A stretch of 64,000 nt of DNA from Idiomarina sp. PL1-037. GTDB lineage: Bacteria > Pseudomonadota > Gammaproteobacteria > Enterobacterales > Alteromonadaceae. The notes beneath the pieces were generated by a model. The model was not told the DNA's origin, made no database searches, and saw nothing but the letters and a program-made list of their open reading frames with translations. The stretch spans positions 1,054,001 through 1,118,000 of the forward strand of contig NZ_CP139873.1 in assembly GCF_034422975.1 (NCBI RefSeq), given 5' to 3'. How positions within the stretch are numbered: the stretch's first letter is position 1; the number at the start of each line of letters is the position of its first letter. Both the position numbers and the translations under genes were made by a program. This document shows positions 40,635 through 48,236 of the stretch, in pieces.

Positions 40635-42563
40635 ATGGGTAAAACAATTGGTATAGATTTAGGTACGACAAACTCTTGTGTTGCTGTACTGGATGGTGGC
40701 AAAGCTCGCGTTATTGAAAACGGCGAAGGCGACCGCACAACTCCGTCAGTAGTTGCATTCACTGATGATGGTGAAATTTTGGTGGGTTCGCCGGCAAAAC
40801 GCCAGGCAGTAACTAACCCAAATAAAACTTTATTTGCAATTAAGCGCCTTATCGGGCGTCGCTTTCAGGATGATGAAGTACAGCGTGACATCGGCATTAT
40901 GCCTTACAACATTGTTAAGGCTGACAACGGTGATGCGTGGGTAGAAATTGACGGTGATAAAAAAGCACCGCCGCAAATTTCTGCTGAAGTTCTGAAAAAA
41001 ATGAAAAAGACCGCCGAAGAGTTTCTGGGCGAAGAAGTCACGGATGCGGTAATTACTGTACCGGCATACTTTAACGATGCTCAGCGTCAGGCAACCAAAG
41101 ACGCGGGCAAAATCGCAGGCCTTAATGTTAAACGTATTATTAACGAACCAACAGCAGCTGCGCTGGCGTACGGTATGGACAAGAAGTCCGGCGACAACGT
41201 CATTGCCGTGTATGACCTAGGTGGTGGTACGTTCGATATCTCTATTATCGAAATTGATGAAGTTGAGGGCGAGCACACCTTTGAAGTACTGGCGACTAAC
41301 GGTGATACGCACTTAGGCGGTGAGGACTTTGATAACCGCTTAATTAATTACTTGGTTGAGCAGTTTGAAAAAGACCAGGGCATTGACTTGCGTAAAGATC
41401 CACTGGCTATGCAGCGCTTAAAAGAAGCGGCAGAGAAAGCGAAAATAGAATTATCATCTGCGCAGCAAACCGAAGTGAACCTGCCATACATTACGGCAGA
41501 TAACACCGGTCCTAAGCACATGGCAATTAAAGTGACCCGTGCGAAACTTGAGTCACTGGTTGAAGACCTGATTAAGAAATCGCTTGAGCCACTGAAACAG
41601 GCGTTAGCGGATGCTGATCTGTCTGTCAGTGACATTCAGGACATTATCATGGTGGGTGGTCAGACTCGTATGCCGAAAGTACAGGCTGCCGTAACTGACT
41701 TCTTTGGTAAAGAACCACGCCGCGACGTTAACCCTGATGAAGCGGTTGCCGTTGGTGCTGCGGTTCAGGCTGGTGTACTGCAGGGCGACGTTAAAGACGT
41801 ACTGCTGCTGGACGTATGCCCGTTGTCGCTGGGTATCGAAACCATGGGCGGCGTAATGACGAAACTGATTGAGAAAAACACGACGATTCCGACTAAAGAA
41901 TCGCAAACTTTCTCAACGGCTGAAGACAACCAGTCTGCAGTAACTATCCATGTTATCCAGGGTGAGCGTAAGCGCGCTGGGGATAACAAATCGCTGGGTC
42001 AGTTTAACCTTGAAGGTATTCGTGCAGCGGCGCGTGGTGTACCACAAATTGAAGTGACTTTTGACATCGATGCGGACGGTATCCTGCACGTGTCAGCCAA
42101 AGATAAAGACACAGGTAAAGAACAGAAAATCACCATTAAAGCATCTTCTGGTCTGGATGAATCTGAAGTTGATAAAATGGTTAAAGATGCCGAAGCACAC
42201 GCTGAGGAAGATAAGAAGTTTGAAGAAATGGTGCAGGCACGCAACCAGGCAGACGGTTTGGTTCATGCAACCCGTAACCAGTTGAAGGAAGTTGGCGACG
42301 CCTTGTCTCAGGAAGACAAAGACGCTATTGAGAAAGCTTGTGAAGAACTTGAGCAAGCGTCTAAAGATGGTGACAAAGAAGCCATTGATACGAAATCTCA
42401 GGCGTTGATGGAAGCATCACAAAAGCTGATGGAAGCTGCTCAGCAGCAACAGGCACAGCAAGGTGCTGAAGGCGCAGCTGGCGGTGAACAGCAGTCTTCC
42501 AAAGCAGATGATGATGTCGTTGATGCTGAATTTGAAGAAGTCAAAGGCGACGATAAGAAGTAA
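40635..42563 (+). CDS. dnaK: Chaperone DnaK (Hsp70)
   Basis: ATP-driven chaperone. The 642-residue protein has the Hsp70 signatures IGIDLGTTNSC (about 5-15), YDLGGGTFDISI (about 194-205) and IIMVGGQTRMPKVQ (about 337-350), a substrate domain with the EVTFDIDADGILHVSAKDK region, a helical lid, and the C-terminal acidic tail ending EFEEVKGDDKK. It is a close match to E. coli DnaK (638). Confidence 0.99.
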   Translation: MGKTIGIDLGTTNSCVAVLDGGKARVIENGEGDRTTPSVVAFTDDGEILVGSPAKRQAVTNPNKTLFAIKRLIGRRFQDDEVQRDIGIMPYNIVKADNGDAWVEIDGDKKAPPQISAEVLKKMKKTAEEFLGEEVTDAVITVPAYFNDAQRQATKDAGKIAGLNVKRIINEPTAAALAYGMDKKSGDNVIAVYDLGGGTFDISIIEIDEVEGEHTFEVLATNGDTHLGGEDFDNRLINYLVEQFEKDQGIDLRKDPLAMQRLKEAAEKAKIELSSAQQTEVNLPYITADNTGPKHMAIKVTRAKLESLVEDLIKKSLEPLKQALADADLSVSDIQDIIMVGGQTRMPKVQAAVTDFFGKEPRRDVNPDEAVAVGAAVQAGVLQGDVKDVLLLDVCPLSLGIETMGGVMTKLIEKNTTIPTKESQTFSTAEDNQSAVTIHVIQGERKRAGDNKSLGQFNLEGIRAAARGVPQIEVTFDIDADGILHVSAKDKDTGKEQKITIKASSGLDESEVDKMVKDAEAHAEEDKKFEEMVQARNQADGLVHATRNQLKEVGDALSQEDKDAIEKACEELEQASKDGDKEAIDTKSQALMEASQKLMEAAQQQQAQQGAEGAAGGEQQSSKADDDVVDAEFEEVKGDDKK

Positions 42564-42587
42564 GCATTAAGGCAACTTCGCAAAAGC

Positions 42588-42619
42588 ACACGGGTGTTGC
42601 CGCAAGGTAATGCCCGTGT
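42588..42619 (+). terminator. Hairpin between dnaK and dnaJ
   Basis: ACACGGG (42588-42594) pairs with CCCGTGT (42613-42619), and an inner TTGCC-GCAA-GGTAA element closes the stem across a small TG/TG internal loop. Only a weak T-rich tail follows, so it is better read as a partial terminator or processing site that lowers dnaJ expression relative to dnaK. Confidence 0.5.
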
Positions 42620-42665
42620 ATTTGTATCAGGCTGATAAACAGCACAGATAGAAGACGAAGAAATT

Positions 42666-43820
42666 ATGGCGACGCAAGATTTTTACCAGGTTCTGGGCGT
42701 ATCGAAAGACGCCAATGAACGTGACATTAAAAAAGCCTACAAACGTATGGCGATGAAGTATCACCCCGACAGAACCGAGGGTGATAAAGAAATGGAAATT
42801 AAGTTTAAAGAAATTAAGCAAGCGTACGAAGTCCTTTCTGATCCTCAGAAACGCCAGATGTATGATCAATATGGGCACGAAGCTTTCGAACAGGCACGCC
42901 AGGGCGGAGCTGGCCATGGTGCAGGCGGATTCGGCGGGGGCGGTGCTGATTTTGCTGATATCTTTGGTGATGTCTTCGGCGATATTTTTGGCGGCGGCAG
43001 ACGTCAGCAAGCTCGTGCCCAGCGTGGTGCTGATTTGCGTTACAACTTGGATATGTCGCTGGAAGAAGCGGTTCGTGGTAAAACCGTTGAGCTTGAAATT
43101 CCCACTCTGGTTGAGTGTCGCGACTGTAATGGTAGTGGTGCGAAAAAAGGCAGTAAGCCGCAAACCTGTGGCCATTGTCATGGCGCAGGTCAAATCCAAA
43201 TGCGCCAAGGCTTTTTTGCTGTACAGCAAACCTGTCCTCAATGCCGCGGAACGGGTACGATTATTAAAGATCCTTGCCGCACATGCCATGGACATGGCCG
43301 TAAAGAAGAGACTAAAACTTTATCGGTTAAGATTCCGGCCGGTGTCGATACAGGTGACCGCATTCGTTTAGCGAATGAAGGCGAAGCGGGTGAGCACGGC
43401 GCGCCGGCAGGTGACTTATACGTTCAGGTTCATGTACGAGAGCACCCTATTTTTGCCCGCGACGGCAATAACCTCTTCTGTGAAGTACCTGTAAGCTTCA
43501 CTAAAGCGGCTCTTGGTGGTGACATTGAGGTGCCAACCCTGGAAGGTAAAGTCAAACTGAAAGTACCTAAAGAGACACAGACGGGTAAACACTTCCGGTT
43601 ACGTGGTAAAGGCGTTAAGTCGGTTCGCACTGGTGAAGTCGGCGACCTGATTTGCAAAGTGGTGATTGAAACTCCGGTGAACCTGTCATCTAAGCAACGT
43701 GACATGTTGGAAGAGCTCGAAAATTCAATGGGTACCGGCGATGAAGCTGCCAAATTCAGACCCAAAGAAAAAGGTTTTTTCGACGGCGTGAAACAATTCT
43801 TTGATGACTTACGTAGCTAA
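42666..43820 (+). CDS. dnaJ: Chaperone DnaJ (Hsp40)
   Basis: Co-chaperone that delivers substrates to DnaK and triggers its ATPase. The 384-residue protein has a J domain with His33-Pro34-Asp35, a Gly/Phe-rich linker (about 75-112) and four CxxCxGxG zinc repeats (CRDCNGSG, CGHCHGAG, CPQCRGTG, CRTCHGHG at about 155-225), then the C-terminal substrate domains. Confidence 0.98.
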   Translation: MATQDFYQVLGVSKDANERDIKKAYKRMAMKYHPDRTEGDKEMEIKFKEIKQAYEVLSDPQKRQMYDQYGHEAFEQARQGGAGHGAGGFGGGGADFADIFGDVFGDIFGGGRRQQARAQRGADLRYNLDMSLEEAVRGKTVELEIPTLVECRDCNGSGAKKGSKPQTCGHCHGAGQIQMRQGFFAVQQTCPQCRGTGTIIKDPCRTCHGHGRKEETKTLSVKIPAGVDTGDRIRLANEGEAGEHGAPAGDLYVQVHVREHPIFARDGNNLFCEVPVSFTKAALGGDIEVPTLEGKVKLKVPKETQTGKHFRLRGKGVKSVRTGEVGDLICKVVIETPVNLSSKQRDMLEELENSMGTGDEAAKFRPKEKGFFDGVKQFFDDLRS

Positions 43821-43869
43821 ATTGTCTATCACTGGATAAGTGCATGATAAAAAAGACCGGAGGCAGTCA

Positions 43870-44706
43870 ATGAATTGGAAGACGGTGACGTTAAGCGCCT
43901 GCATGTTGGTCGCACTGGCCAGTTGTGCTAAATCTCCGACGGGGCGCTCGCAGTTGCAACTTTATTCAAGTAGCGAATTGAATAAAATGGGGGCTGCCTC
44001 CTACGAGGAAATGCGCGAAAAGAAAAAAATTAATGACGATGCTGAGGTCAATGCTTACGTGCGTTGTGTCAGCGATGCATTAGTTGAAAACTTGCCAGGA
44101 AACTACAGTGAAATGGACTGGCAAGTGACTGTTTTTGCAGAGCCCGCTGTCAATGCTTTTGCTCTACCGGGTGGTTATATTGGCGTATACGACGGCCTGA
44201 TAGAGGTTGCCGAAAACCAGCATCAGCTTGCGGCAGTTATTGGGCACGAAATTGGCCACGTTATTGCTGAGCACAGTAATGAACGCATCTCTAGCAACAT
44301 GATGGTCGGGCTAGGTTTGCAGCTCGGTGGCATTCTTGCCAGTACTCAATTGGATAACGATAAAGCCGGCCTATTAATGGCCGCTTTAGGTGTAGGGGCT
44401 CAGGTTGGTATCCTGCTGCCTTATTCACGTACCCATGAATCAGAATCGGATGAACTGGGTATGGAATATATGGCCGACGCTGGATTCAAACTGGAAGAGG
44501 CTCCTGAGTTGTGGCGCAATATGCAATCGGCTTCAGACGGTAAATCGCCGCCTGAGTTGTTGTCGACTCACCCGAATCCCCAAACTCGTATTAAAGACCT
44601 TGAAGCGCTGATCCCGTCGTTACAAGAGCGTTACTCTGCGGCTCGTGCCGCGGGGAATACACCAGATTGTCAACGTCCGCCATCGGTGGGTAATTCAGGC
44701 ACATAA
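43870..44706 (+). CDS. M48-family zinc metallopeptidase lipoprotein
   Basis: A 278-residue lipoprotein with the lipobox ending in Cys19 (VALASC) and the M48 motif HEIGH at 126-130; the third ligand is probably in ESESDELG, and the downstream STHPNPQTRI pattern is typical of YcaL/BepA-like proteases. ATG at 43870 is chosen for its GGAGG six bases upstream; an in-frame GTG at 43840 would add a charged stretch before the lipobox and is unlikely. It lies 49 bases after dnaJ and so may be read from the heat-shock operon, suggesting envelope protein quality control. Confidence 0.9.
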   Translation: MNWKTVTLSACMLVALASCAKSPTGRSQLQLYSSSELNKMGAASYEEMREKKKINDDAEVNAYVRCVSDALVENLPGNYSEMDWQVTVFAEPAVNAFALPGGYIGVYDGLIEVAENQHQLAAVIGHEIGHVIAEHSNERISSNMMVGLGLQLGGILASTQLDNDKAGLLMAALGVGAQVGILLPYSRTHESESDELGMEYMADAGFKLEEAPELWRNMQSASDGKSPPELLSTHPNPQTRIKDLEALIPSLQERYSAARAAGNTPDCQRPPSVGNSGT

Positions 44707-44711
44707 AGTAA

Positions 44712-44737
44712 CAGAGGGAATGACTCCGTTCCCTCTG
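44712..44737 (+). terminator. Possible terminator after M48 gene
   Basis: CAGAGGGAA (44712-44720) pairs with TTCCCTCTG (44729-44737) around an 8-base loop, 6 bases after the stop. The following CCTTTC contains few Ts, so termination may be incomplete. Confidence 0.55.
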
Positions 44738-44835
44738 CCTTTCAAAAGGTTATAACCTAGTTCAATTTATTCTTTTTGACCTTCTCTTTAACGTTTTACC
44801 CTAGCTCCCATTTTTTATAAAGCGGCTGGGGAATT

Positions 44836-46068
44836 ATGTTTAAAGCGTGGTTTGCAATTCCATTTTGGCAACGTGTTTTAGGTGCCTTTGTATTAGGTAT
44901 GCTAATAGGTGGGCTGGCTCCTGAGGTTGGTGTTGCGCTTAAGCCTCTTGGCGATTTGTTTATAAAAGCCATTAAGATGCTGGTCGCGCCGCTTATTTTC
45001 TGTGCCATTGTTAGTGCTATTACGGATCTGAATGATGGGAAGAAATTAGGTCGTTTGGGTGCTAAAACCATTGGTTTATTTATGCTGACCGCGATTATTG
45101 CCAGTGCTATTGGCTTAACTCTGGCCAGTCTAATTGATATGAGCCCTGCAGACACGCTGACTGCAACAGAGCAAAATGAAAAGCAAATTCCCGGTATAGC
45201 TCAAGTTTTCCTCAATTTTGTGCCCAGTAATCCTTTCGCAGCGTTAACTGAAGGTAATGTACTGCAAATCGTTGTTTTTGCGGCTTTGGTTGGTATTGCT
45301 ATTCAGCGTTTAAAAGGCAAAGGCGAGCCTTTGCGTAAGACGATAAAGTCGGGCGCTGAAGTCATGTATGAAATTACTCGTATGGTGTTGCAGTTAACGC
45401 CTATTGGTGTACTTGGTTTAATGTCCTGGGTTATTGGTGAATACGGTTTTAGTACCTTGCTGCCACTGGCGAAATTTGTGGGTGTTATTTATTTGGCCTG
45501 TCTTATCCATATTGTGGTGGTTTACGGCGGTTTAATTCGCACCGCAGGCGGCATGAGTCCCTGGCAGTTTTTCAAAGCGGTATTTGATGCGCAGATTGTC
45601 GCCTTTACCACGTGCAGTTCGTTTGGCTCATTACCAGCGGCGCACCGGGCTGTCACAGAACGTTTGGGTGTCTCGAAGGATTATGCCAGTTTCGTTTTAC
45701 CTTTAGGTGCCACCATTAATATGGACGGCTGCGGTGGCATTTATCCGGCCGTTGCCTCTATTTTTATTGCGCAGCTCTACGGAATACCGTTAGAGTCGAT
45801 GGATTACGGTTTGATCATGCTAACAGCGACGCTGGCTTCGGTGGGAACGGCAGGCGTACCGGGCACCGCTCTGGTAATGTTAACCGTTACTCTGAATGTT
45901 ATTGGGTTGCCTTTAGAAGGCATTGCGTTTATCGCTGCTATCGATCGCATCATTGACATGGCCCGAACCCTGACCAATGTGACTGGCGATATGATGGTTT
46001 CCAGAGTCGTTGCGCGCAGTGAAAACCTGTTGCAGGATCAAACTCATTTAGCGACGGAGTCAAAATAA
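44836..46068 (+). CDS. DAACS-family cation:dicarboxylate/amino-acid symporter
   Basis: A 410-residue membrane carrier of the SDF (DctA/GltP) family with about eight membrane segments and two re-entrant loops. Family motifs are TTCSSFGSLPAAHRAV (in place of the usual serine-rich hairpin), LPLGATINMDGCG, and MARTLTNVTGD near the C-terminus with the conserved Asp and Asn. Glutamate, aspartate or C4-dicarboxylates are the likely substrates; I cannot decide. Its stop overlaps the dapB start by one base (TAATG), implying coupled translation. Confidence 0.9.
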   Translation: MFKAWFAIPFWQRVLGAFVLGMLIGGLAPEVGVALKPLGDLFIKAIKMLVAPLIFCAIVSAITDLNDGKKLGRLGAKTIGLFMLTAIIASAIGLTLASLIDMSPADTLTATEQNEKQIPGIAQVFLNFVPSNPFAALTEGNVLQIVVFAALVGIAIQRLKGKGEPLRKTIKSGAEVMYEITRMVLQLTPIGVLGLMSWVIGEYGFSTLLPLAKFVGVIYLACLIHIVVVYGGLIRTAGGMSPWQFFKAVFDAQIVAFTTCSSFGSLPAAHRAVTERLGVSKDYASFVLPLGATINMDGCGGIYPAVASIFIAQLYGIPLESMDYGLIMLTATLASVGTAGVPGTALVMLTVTLNVIGLPLEGIAFIAAIDRIIDMARTLTNVTGDMMVSRVVARSENLLQDQTHLATESK

Positions 46069-46874
46069 TGATCAATGTGGGCGTATTTGGAGCCTCGGGC
46101 AGAATGGGGAGAGCCGTTATTCAGGCTTTGACGGACGATAACCAAGCTAAGCTGGGCGCAGCCATTGTCAGAAAAAGCAGCAACAGTTACGGCGACAGTG
46201 CGACAGAGAGCGAGCCTGTTCATTTTATTAGTGCCGATGAGCTGCAGCCAGAGCAGGTCGATGTTCTTATTGATTTCTCTTTGCCTGAAGCGCTCACTGA
46301 AAACCTGAAGCTTGCTGAACAATATCAGTTACCTATTGTTGTTTGTACGACGGGGCTAAAAGACGAGCAGAGAGAACGTATGGCTCAGGCGGCCGAGACA
46401 GTGCCGGTACTGTACGCCAGTAATACCAGCATCGGGATTGCCTTGCTAGAACAGTTGGTTGGTTTAAGCAGTGCTGCATTGCCCAATGCTGACATTGAAA
46501 TTTTTGAGGCGCATCACCGAGATAAAAAAGATGGCCCGTCCGGAACGGCACTGAGTTTGGGGCAGGCTGCAGCAAAAGGCCGGCAGCAAAACTGGGAACA
46601 GGTTAACGACGGTATTCGCGCTGACGGGCTGCGCAGCGACGACGGTATTGGCTTCTCGGTAATGCGGGCAGCAGATATTATCGGTGAACATCAAGTCACT
46701 CTGGCGGTTGCGGGTGAACGCATTGAGATTGGACACCGTGTCAGTAATCGAAAAACTTTTGCCGACGGAGCCTTACGTGCCGCCAAATGGCTTGAAGAAC
46801 AAGCGCCCGGTTTTTATAGCCTGCAGGACACCTTAAATTTGCAGGACATACTGCAACGCATGCTCAAGCAATAA
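46068..46874 (+). CDS. dapB: 4-hydroxy-tetrahydrodipicolinate reductase DapB
   Basis: NAD(P)H-dependent step of lysine and diaminopimelate synthesis. The 268-residue protein has the dinucleotide motif GVFGASGRMGRA at the N-terminus and the catalytic region EAHHRDKKDGPSGTAL (His-His and Lys) at about 144-159. Length is close to E. coli (273). It precedes carA, as in several gammaproteobacteria. Confidence 0.97.
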   Translation: MINVGVFGASGRMGRAVIQALTDDNQAKLGAAIVRKSSNSYGDSATESEPVHFISADELQPEQVDVLIDFSLPEALTENLKLAEQYQLPIVVCTTGLKDEQRERMAQAAETVPVLYASNTSIGIALLEQLVGLSSAALPNADIEIFEAHHRDKKDGPSGTALSLGQAAAKGRQQNWEQVNDGIRADGLRSDDGIGFSVMRAADIIGEHQVTLAVAGERIEIGHRVSNRKTFADGALRAAKWLEEQAPGFYSLQDTLNLQDILQRMLKQ

Positions 46875-46881
46875 ATACTGC

Positions 46882-46910
46882 TGGACGATTTTCGTAATAT
46901 TTCGTAGAAT
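46882..46910 (+). promoter_or_regulatory. Candidate carAB promoter
   Basis: TGGACG at 46882-46887 and TAGAAT at 46905-46910 are 17 bases apart (four and five of six matches). It would start near 46917 and give a leader of about 115 bases containing the hairpin and T-run at 46980-47015. I see no ArgR box. Confidence 0.5.
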
Positions 46911-46979
46911 GGCGGGAATTTGCCTGAATCAGTCCGAAGGCCGGCGTGATTTGGCAAAACGCGCGGTTCAGGACGCAAG

Positions 46980-47015
46980 ACGGGGAAGTCAAATTATTGA
47001 TTTACCCGTTTTTTT
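46980..47015 (+). terminator. Terminator/attenuator in the carAB leader
   Basis: ACGGG at 46980-46984 and AAGTCAA at 46986-46992 pair with TTGATTT and CCCGT (46998-47009), with one mismatch and one G-T pair, followed by seven Ts ending at 47015. It sits 17 bases before the carA start. It may end dapB transcripts, attenuate carAB, or both. Confidence 0.6.
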
Positions 47016-47032
47016 ATGTACGGAGGTTGCCC

Positions 47033-48178
47033 TTGAGTATTCTAGCGAGTCAATCCGCTAAACGAGCGATTCTGGTGCTTGCTGACGGGACCGTGTTTCG
47101 CGGAACCGCTATCGGAGCCGAAGGCTCTGCAGTCGGCGAAGTGGTCTTCAACACGGCCATGACAGGTTACCAGGAAATTCTTACTGACCCATCTTATACA
47201 GAACAAATCGTTACTCTCACTTATCCCCATATAGGCAATACCGGTATTAACTCTGAAGACGCAGAGTCTGATCAGGTTTGGGCGAAAGGACTTATCATTA
47301 GAGATTTGGCAATGAAAGCCAGCAATTTCCGTAGTGAGGAAACGCTAAGCGCTTACTTGCAACGTCACAATGTGGTGGGTATTGCAGATATTGATACGCG
47401 TCGTTTAACTCGCATTTTGCGCGAAAAAGGCGCGCAAAATGGCTGCATTATGGTTGGCGAGCTGGATGAAAATAAAGCGCAGGAACTGGCTCAGAAGTTT
47501 CCGGGCTTAAAGGGAATGGATCTTGCGAAAGAAGTTTGCTGCGACAAACCTTATGACTGGCAGGGCGGTAGCTGGCAGCTGGGCGAAGGCCATACCAAAC
47601 CAGAGCAGAATAAATACCATGTAGTCGCTTATGATTACGGTTGTAAACACAACATTCTGCGTTTGCTTGCGGACCGAAATTGTAAAATTACAGTCGTACC
47701 GGCTCAAACGTCGGCCGAAGATGTACTAGCATTAAAACCCGATGGGGTTTTCTTATCGAATGGTCCGGGCGACCCTGAGCCTTGTGATTATGCGATTACA
47801 GCAATCAAAACCTTGCTGGATAAAGACATTCCAATTTTTGGTATTTGTCTTGGCCATCAGTTACTGGCCATTGCCAGTGGCGCGCACTCCATGAAAATGA
47901 AGTTTGGTCATCACGGCGCTAACCACCCGGTACAAGATGTAAAAACGAAACGGGTGATGATTACCAGTCAGAACCATGGCTTTGCCGTTGATGAGAAACA
48001 GTTGCCGGATAATCTGGAAGTGACTCACGTATCTTTGTTCGATGGAACATTGCAGGGTATTCGCCGTAAAGATAAGCCGGCCTTTAGTTTCCAGGGGCAC
48101 CCCGAAGCAAGTCCGGGGCCGCACGATGCCAGTGAACTGTTTGACCAATTTATTGAATTGATGCAGGCCAAAGCCTGA
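47033..48178 (+). CDS. carA: Carbamoyl-phosphate synthase small subunit CarA
   Basis: Glutaminase subunit supplying ammonia for carbamoyl phosphate, shared by arginine and pyrimidine synthesis. The product from TTG at 47033 has 381 residues (E. coli 382). The class I amidotransferase nucleophile is Cys272 (FGICLGHQLLA); the catalytic His and Glu are in FQGHPEASPGP. TTG is chosen because GGAGG (47022-47026) lies six bases upstream and the family N-terminus (SAKRAILVLADGT) follows. The frame runs open upstream to a GTG at 46946 through the leader terminator. Confidence 0.95.
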   Translation: MSILASQSAKRAILVLADGTVFRGTAIGAEGSAVGEVVFNTAMTGYQEILTDPSYTEQIVTLTYPHIGNTGINSEDAESDQVWAKGLIIRDLAMKASNFRSEETLSAYLQRHNVVGIADIDTRRLTRILREKGAQNGCIMVGELDENKAQELAQKFPGLKGMDLAKEVCCDKPYDWQGGSWQLGEGHTKPEQNKYHVVAYDYGCKHNILRLLADRNCKITVVPAQTSAEDVLALKPDGVFLSNGPGDPEPCDYAITAIKTLLDKDIPIFGICLGHQLLAIASGAHSMKMKFGHHGANHPVQDVKTKRVMITSQNHGFAVDEKQLPDNLEVTHVSLFDGTLQGIRRKDKPAFSFQGHPEASPGPHDASELFDQFIELMQAKA

Positions 48179-48236
48179 TTCGTCGAATGATATTCGATGC
48201 CGTCATCCGTAGCGAAAGGACAGATAGAGCGACTTT

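Noticed and set aside
42627..43295. Long reverse-strand open frame opposite dnaJ
   Set aside because: It lies wholly over the dnaJ region on the opposite strand and its product is low-complexity Phe/Thr/Arg-rich without family motifs; it is a codon-usage shadow.
46946..47032. N-terminal extension of CarA from GTG 46946
   Set aside because: It would add 29 residues not found in the family, spans the leader terminator, and lacks a ribosome-binding site; TTG 47033 has GGAGG at ideal spacing.
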